DNA from: an uncultured Spartobacteria bacterium
GTDB lineage: Bacteria; Verrucomicrobiota; Verrucomicrobiia; Chthoniobacterales; UBA6821
DNA length: 6,081 nt
NCBI GenBank assembly: GCA_903831635.1
Contig: CAIKYN010000007.1
Span: 1-6,081, forward strand
Reading direction: 5' to 3'
A model generated the notes under the pieces. That model did no database searches. It saw only the letters and a program-made list of their open reading frames with translations, and had not been told where the DNA came from. Of the stretch, positions 5,122 through 6,081 are shown in pieces. Positions within the stretch are counted from its first letter, which is position 1. Every line of letters starts with the position of its first letter. Position numbers and translations under genes: made by a program.

Positions 5122-6081
5122 ATGGCATACATCGACGAACTCTTCCAGGCACTCATTGAGAACGGTGCCTCCGATCTCCACCTCTCCGAGGGGCAACCTC
5201 CAAAGATCCGAAAGAACGGTGAGATCGTGCCGATCTGGGCGGAATCAGAACCTCTCACCCGTGAGCAGATGGCCTACATGCTCAGCGAAATCTGCACACC
5301 CGAAAAGTGGCAGAAGTACGAGGAGTGCGGTGATCTCGATTTCGCCTACCAGATGGATGAGAACAGCCGTTTCCGCTGCAACTACCTCAAGCAGGCGCAC
5401 GGTTACGGAGCGGTCTTCCGTATCATCCCGACCAAGATCCTCACACTGGAGCAACTGAACGTCCCGGAGGTCATCAAGGAATTCGGCGACATGCGCGGCG
5501 GCATCGTCCTGGTGACCGGCCCGACAGGATCGGGAAAGAGCACCACACTGGCGGCCTTGATCGACTACATTAATACCAACTACGGCCGCCACATTGTCAC
5601 GATCGAGGAGCCGATCGAGTTCGTGCATCGCAATAAGCAGAGCATCATCACCCAGCGTGAGGTTCCCGAGCATGCTCCCTCCTTCGCGGCCGGCCTGAAG
5701 GCTGCCCTGCGTGAGGATGCTGACATCGTCCTTGTCGGTGAGATGCGTGATCTGGAGACCATCTCCCTCGCACTGACGGCTGCGGAGACGGGACTCCTCG
5801 TCTTCGGCACCCTGCACACGAATAACGCCCGCAAAACCGTGGATCGCATGATCGACGCCTTCCCTGCCGATCAGCAGGCACAAGTCCGCACCATGTTGGC
5901 TTCCTCACTCCGAGGCGTCGTGGCCCAGCTTCTTTTCAAAAAAGCGGACGGCAAGGGGCGCGTCGCCATCAACGAGATCCTCAAGGTGAACAACGCCGTC
6001 TCCGCCATCATCCGTGAAGGAGCCACCCAGAAGCTTCAGGATGTGATCGTGGCCGGCAAATCAGAAGGGATGCAGTTCATG
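5122..6081 (+). CDS. pilT: PilT-type secretion ATPase 2, tandem paralogue (3' end outside window)
   Basis: Second PilT-family ATPase, open for 320 codons to the right edge with no stop; roughly 30-50 residues are missing judging from family length. The N-terminus MAYIDELFQAL leads into ASDLHLSEGQPPKIRKNG, the classic PilT N-domain signature. Motifs: RFRCNYLKQ with FRIIP (canonical), Walker A GPTGSGKS (133-140, K139), Asp box TIEEPIEF (E162-E163), Walker B DIVLVGEMRD (201-210, E207). The His box is altered: GLLVFGTLHT has L225 where PilT has the first His, while H232 is kept. Across the RecA core it is roughly 55-60% identical to the preceding ATPase by hand alignment, so the pair is an old duplication, not a recent copy. 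The start ATG at 5122 has no Shine-Dalgarno sequence; the 16-nt gap suggests cotranscription with the first pilT. Confidence 0.93.
   Translation, partial: MAYIDELFQALIENGASDLHLSEGQPPKIRKNGEIVPIWAESEPLTREQMAYMLSEICTPEKWQKYEECGDLDFAYQMDENSRFRCNYLKQAHGYGAVFRIIPTKILTLEQLNVPEVIKEFGDMRGGIVLVTGPTGSGKSTTLAALIDYINTNYGRHIVTIEEPIEFVHRNKQSIITQREVPEHAPSFAAGLKAALREDADIVLVGEMRDLETISLALTAAETGLLVFGTLHTNNARKTVDRMIDAFPADQQAQVRTMLASSLRGVVAQLLFKKADGKGRVAINEILKVNNAVSAIIREGATQKLQDVIVAGKSEGMQFM

Noticed and set aside
4398..5258. Long minus-strand open frame (286 codons) opposite the first pilT
   Set aside because: It lies wholly over a well-supported ATPase gene, shows no recognisable domain, and is the antisense shadow expected from strong codon bias in GC-rich coding DNA.
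5245..5883. Minus-strand open frame (212 codons) opposite the second pilT
   Set aside because: Antisense to conserved PilT motifs, with no family resemblance; a shadow of the real gene.
4017..6081. Recent tandem duplication or assembly artefact of pilT
   Set aside because: The two proteins differ at around 40% of core positions and in their N- and C-terminal regions, so they are long-diverged paralogues.

Overview
The window looks like chromosomal DNA from a free-living, Gram-negative-type bacterium with moderately high GC. The genes are densely packed and there are no RNA genes, insertion sequences, CRISPR arrays or phage structural genes. The mix of an Nramp manganese transporter, a YqjD/YqjE-type membrane gene set and two tandem PilT-type ATPases, together with mostly weak or absent Shine-Dalgarno sequences, would fit a Verrucomicrobiota or related PVC-group genome. 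That placement is inference from gene content, not a demonstrated assignment.

Region 1 (1-1680) is a manganese homeostasis pair. mntR lies on the minus strand and is cut by the left edge. It diverges from mntH, an Nramp-family manganese transporter. A perfect 6-bp dyad with a 2-bp spacer (351-364) sits just upstream of the mntH start and is very likely the MntR operator. Region 2 (1681-2562) is a class I SAM-dependent methyltransferase of the COG1092/RlmI-like type. It starts at the mntH stop codon, so it is probably in the same transcript and translationally coupled.

Region 3 (2637-3986) holds three small membrane-protein genes in the order DUF883/YqjD-like tail-anchored protein, YqjE-like protein (Phage_holin_3_6/DUF1469), and an unrecognised third membrane protein that occupies the slot of yqjK. 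The last two overlap by 4 nt. This mirrors the E. coli yqjD-yqjE-yqjK arrangement and is usually linked to the envelope, ribosome association or stress; it is not a phage module. A terminator-like hairpin with a T6 run closes the cluster.

Region 4 (4017-end) holds two tandem, non-identical PilT-type secretion ATPases. The first is complete (362 aa). The second runs off the right edge after 320 codons. They are probably the retraction motors of a type IV pilus. Each departs from the PilT consensus at different positions, which suggests divided roles as in PilT/PilU pairs.

I found no clear evidence of an entirely new system. The most rewarding points are the MntR operator and the methyltransferase placed under it, the paralogous PilT pair with complementary motif changes, the hairpin just before pilT, and the 11-residue periodicity in the DUF883 protein.
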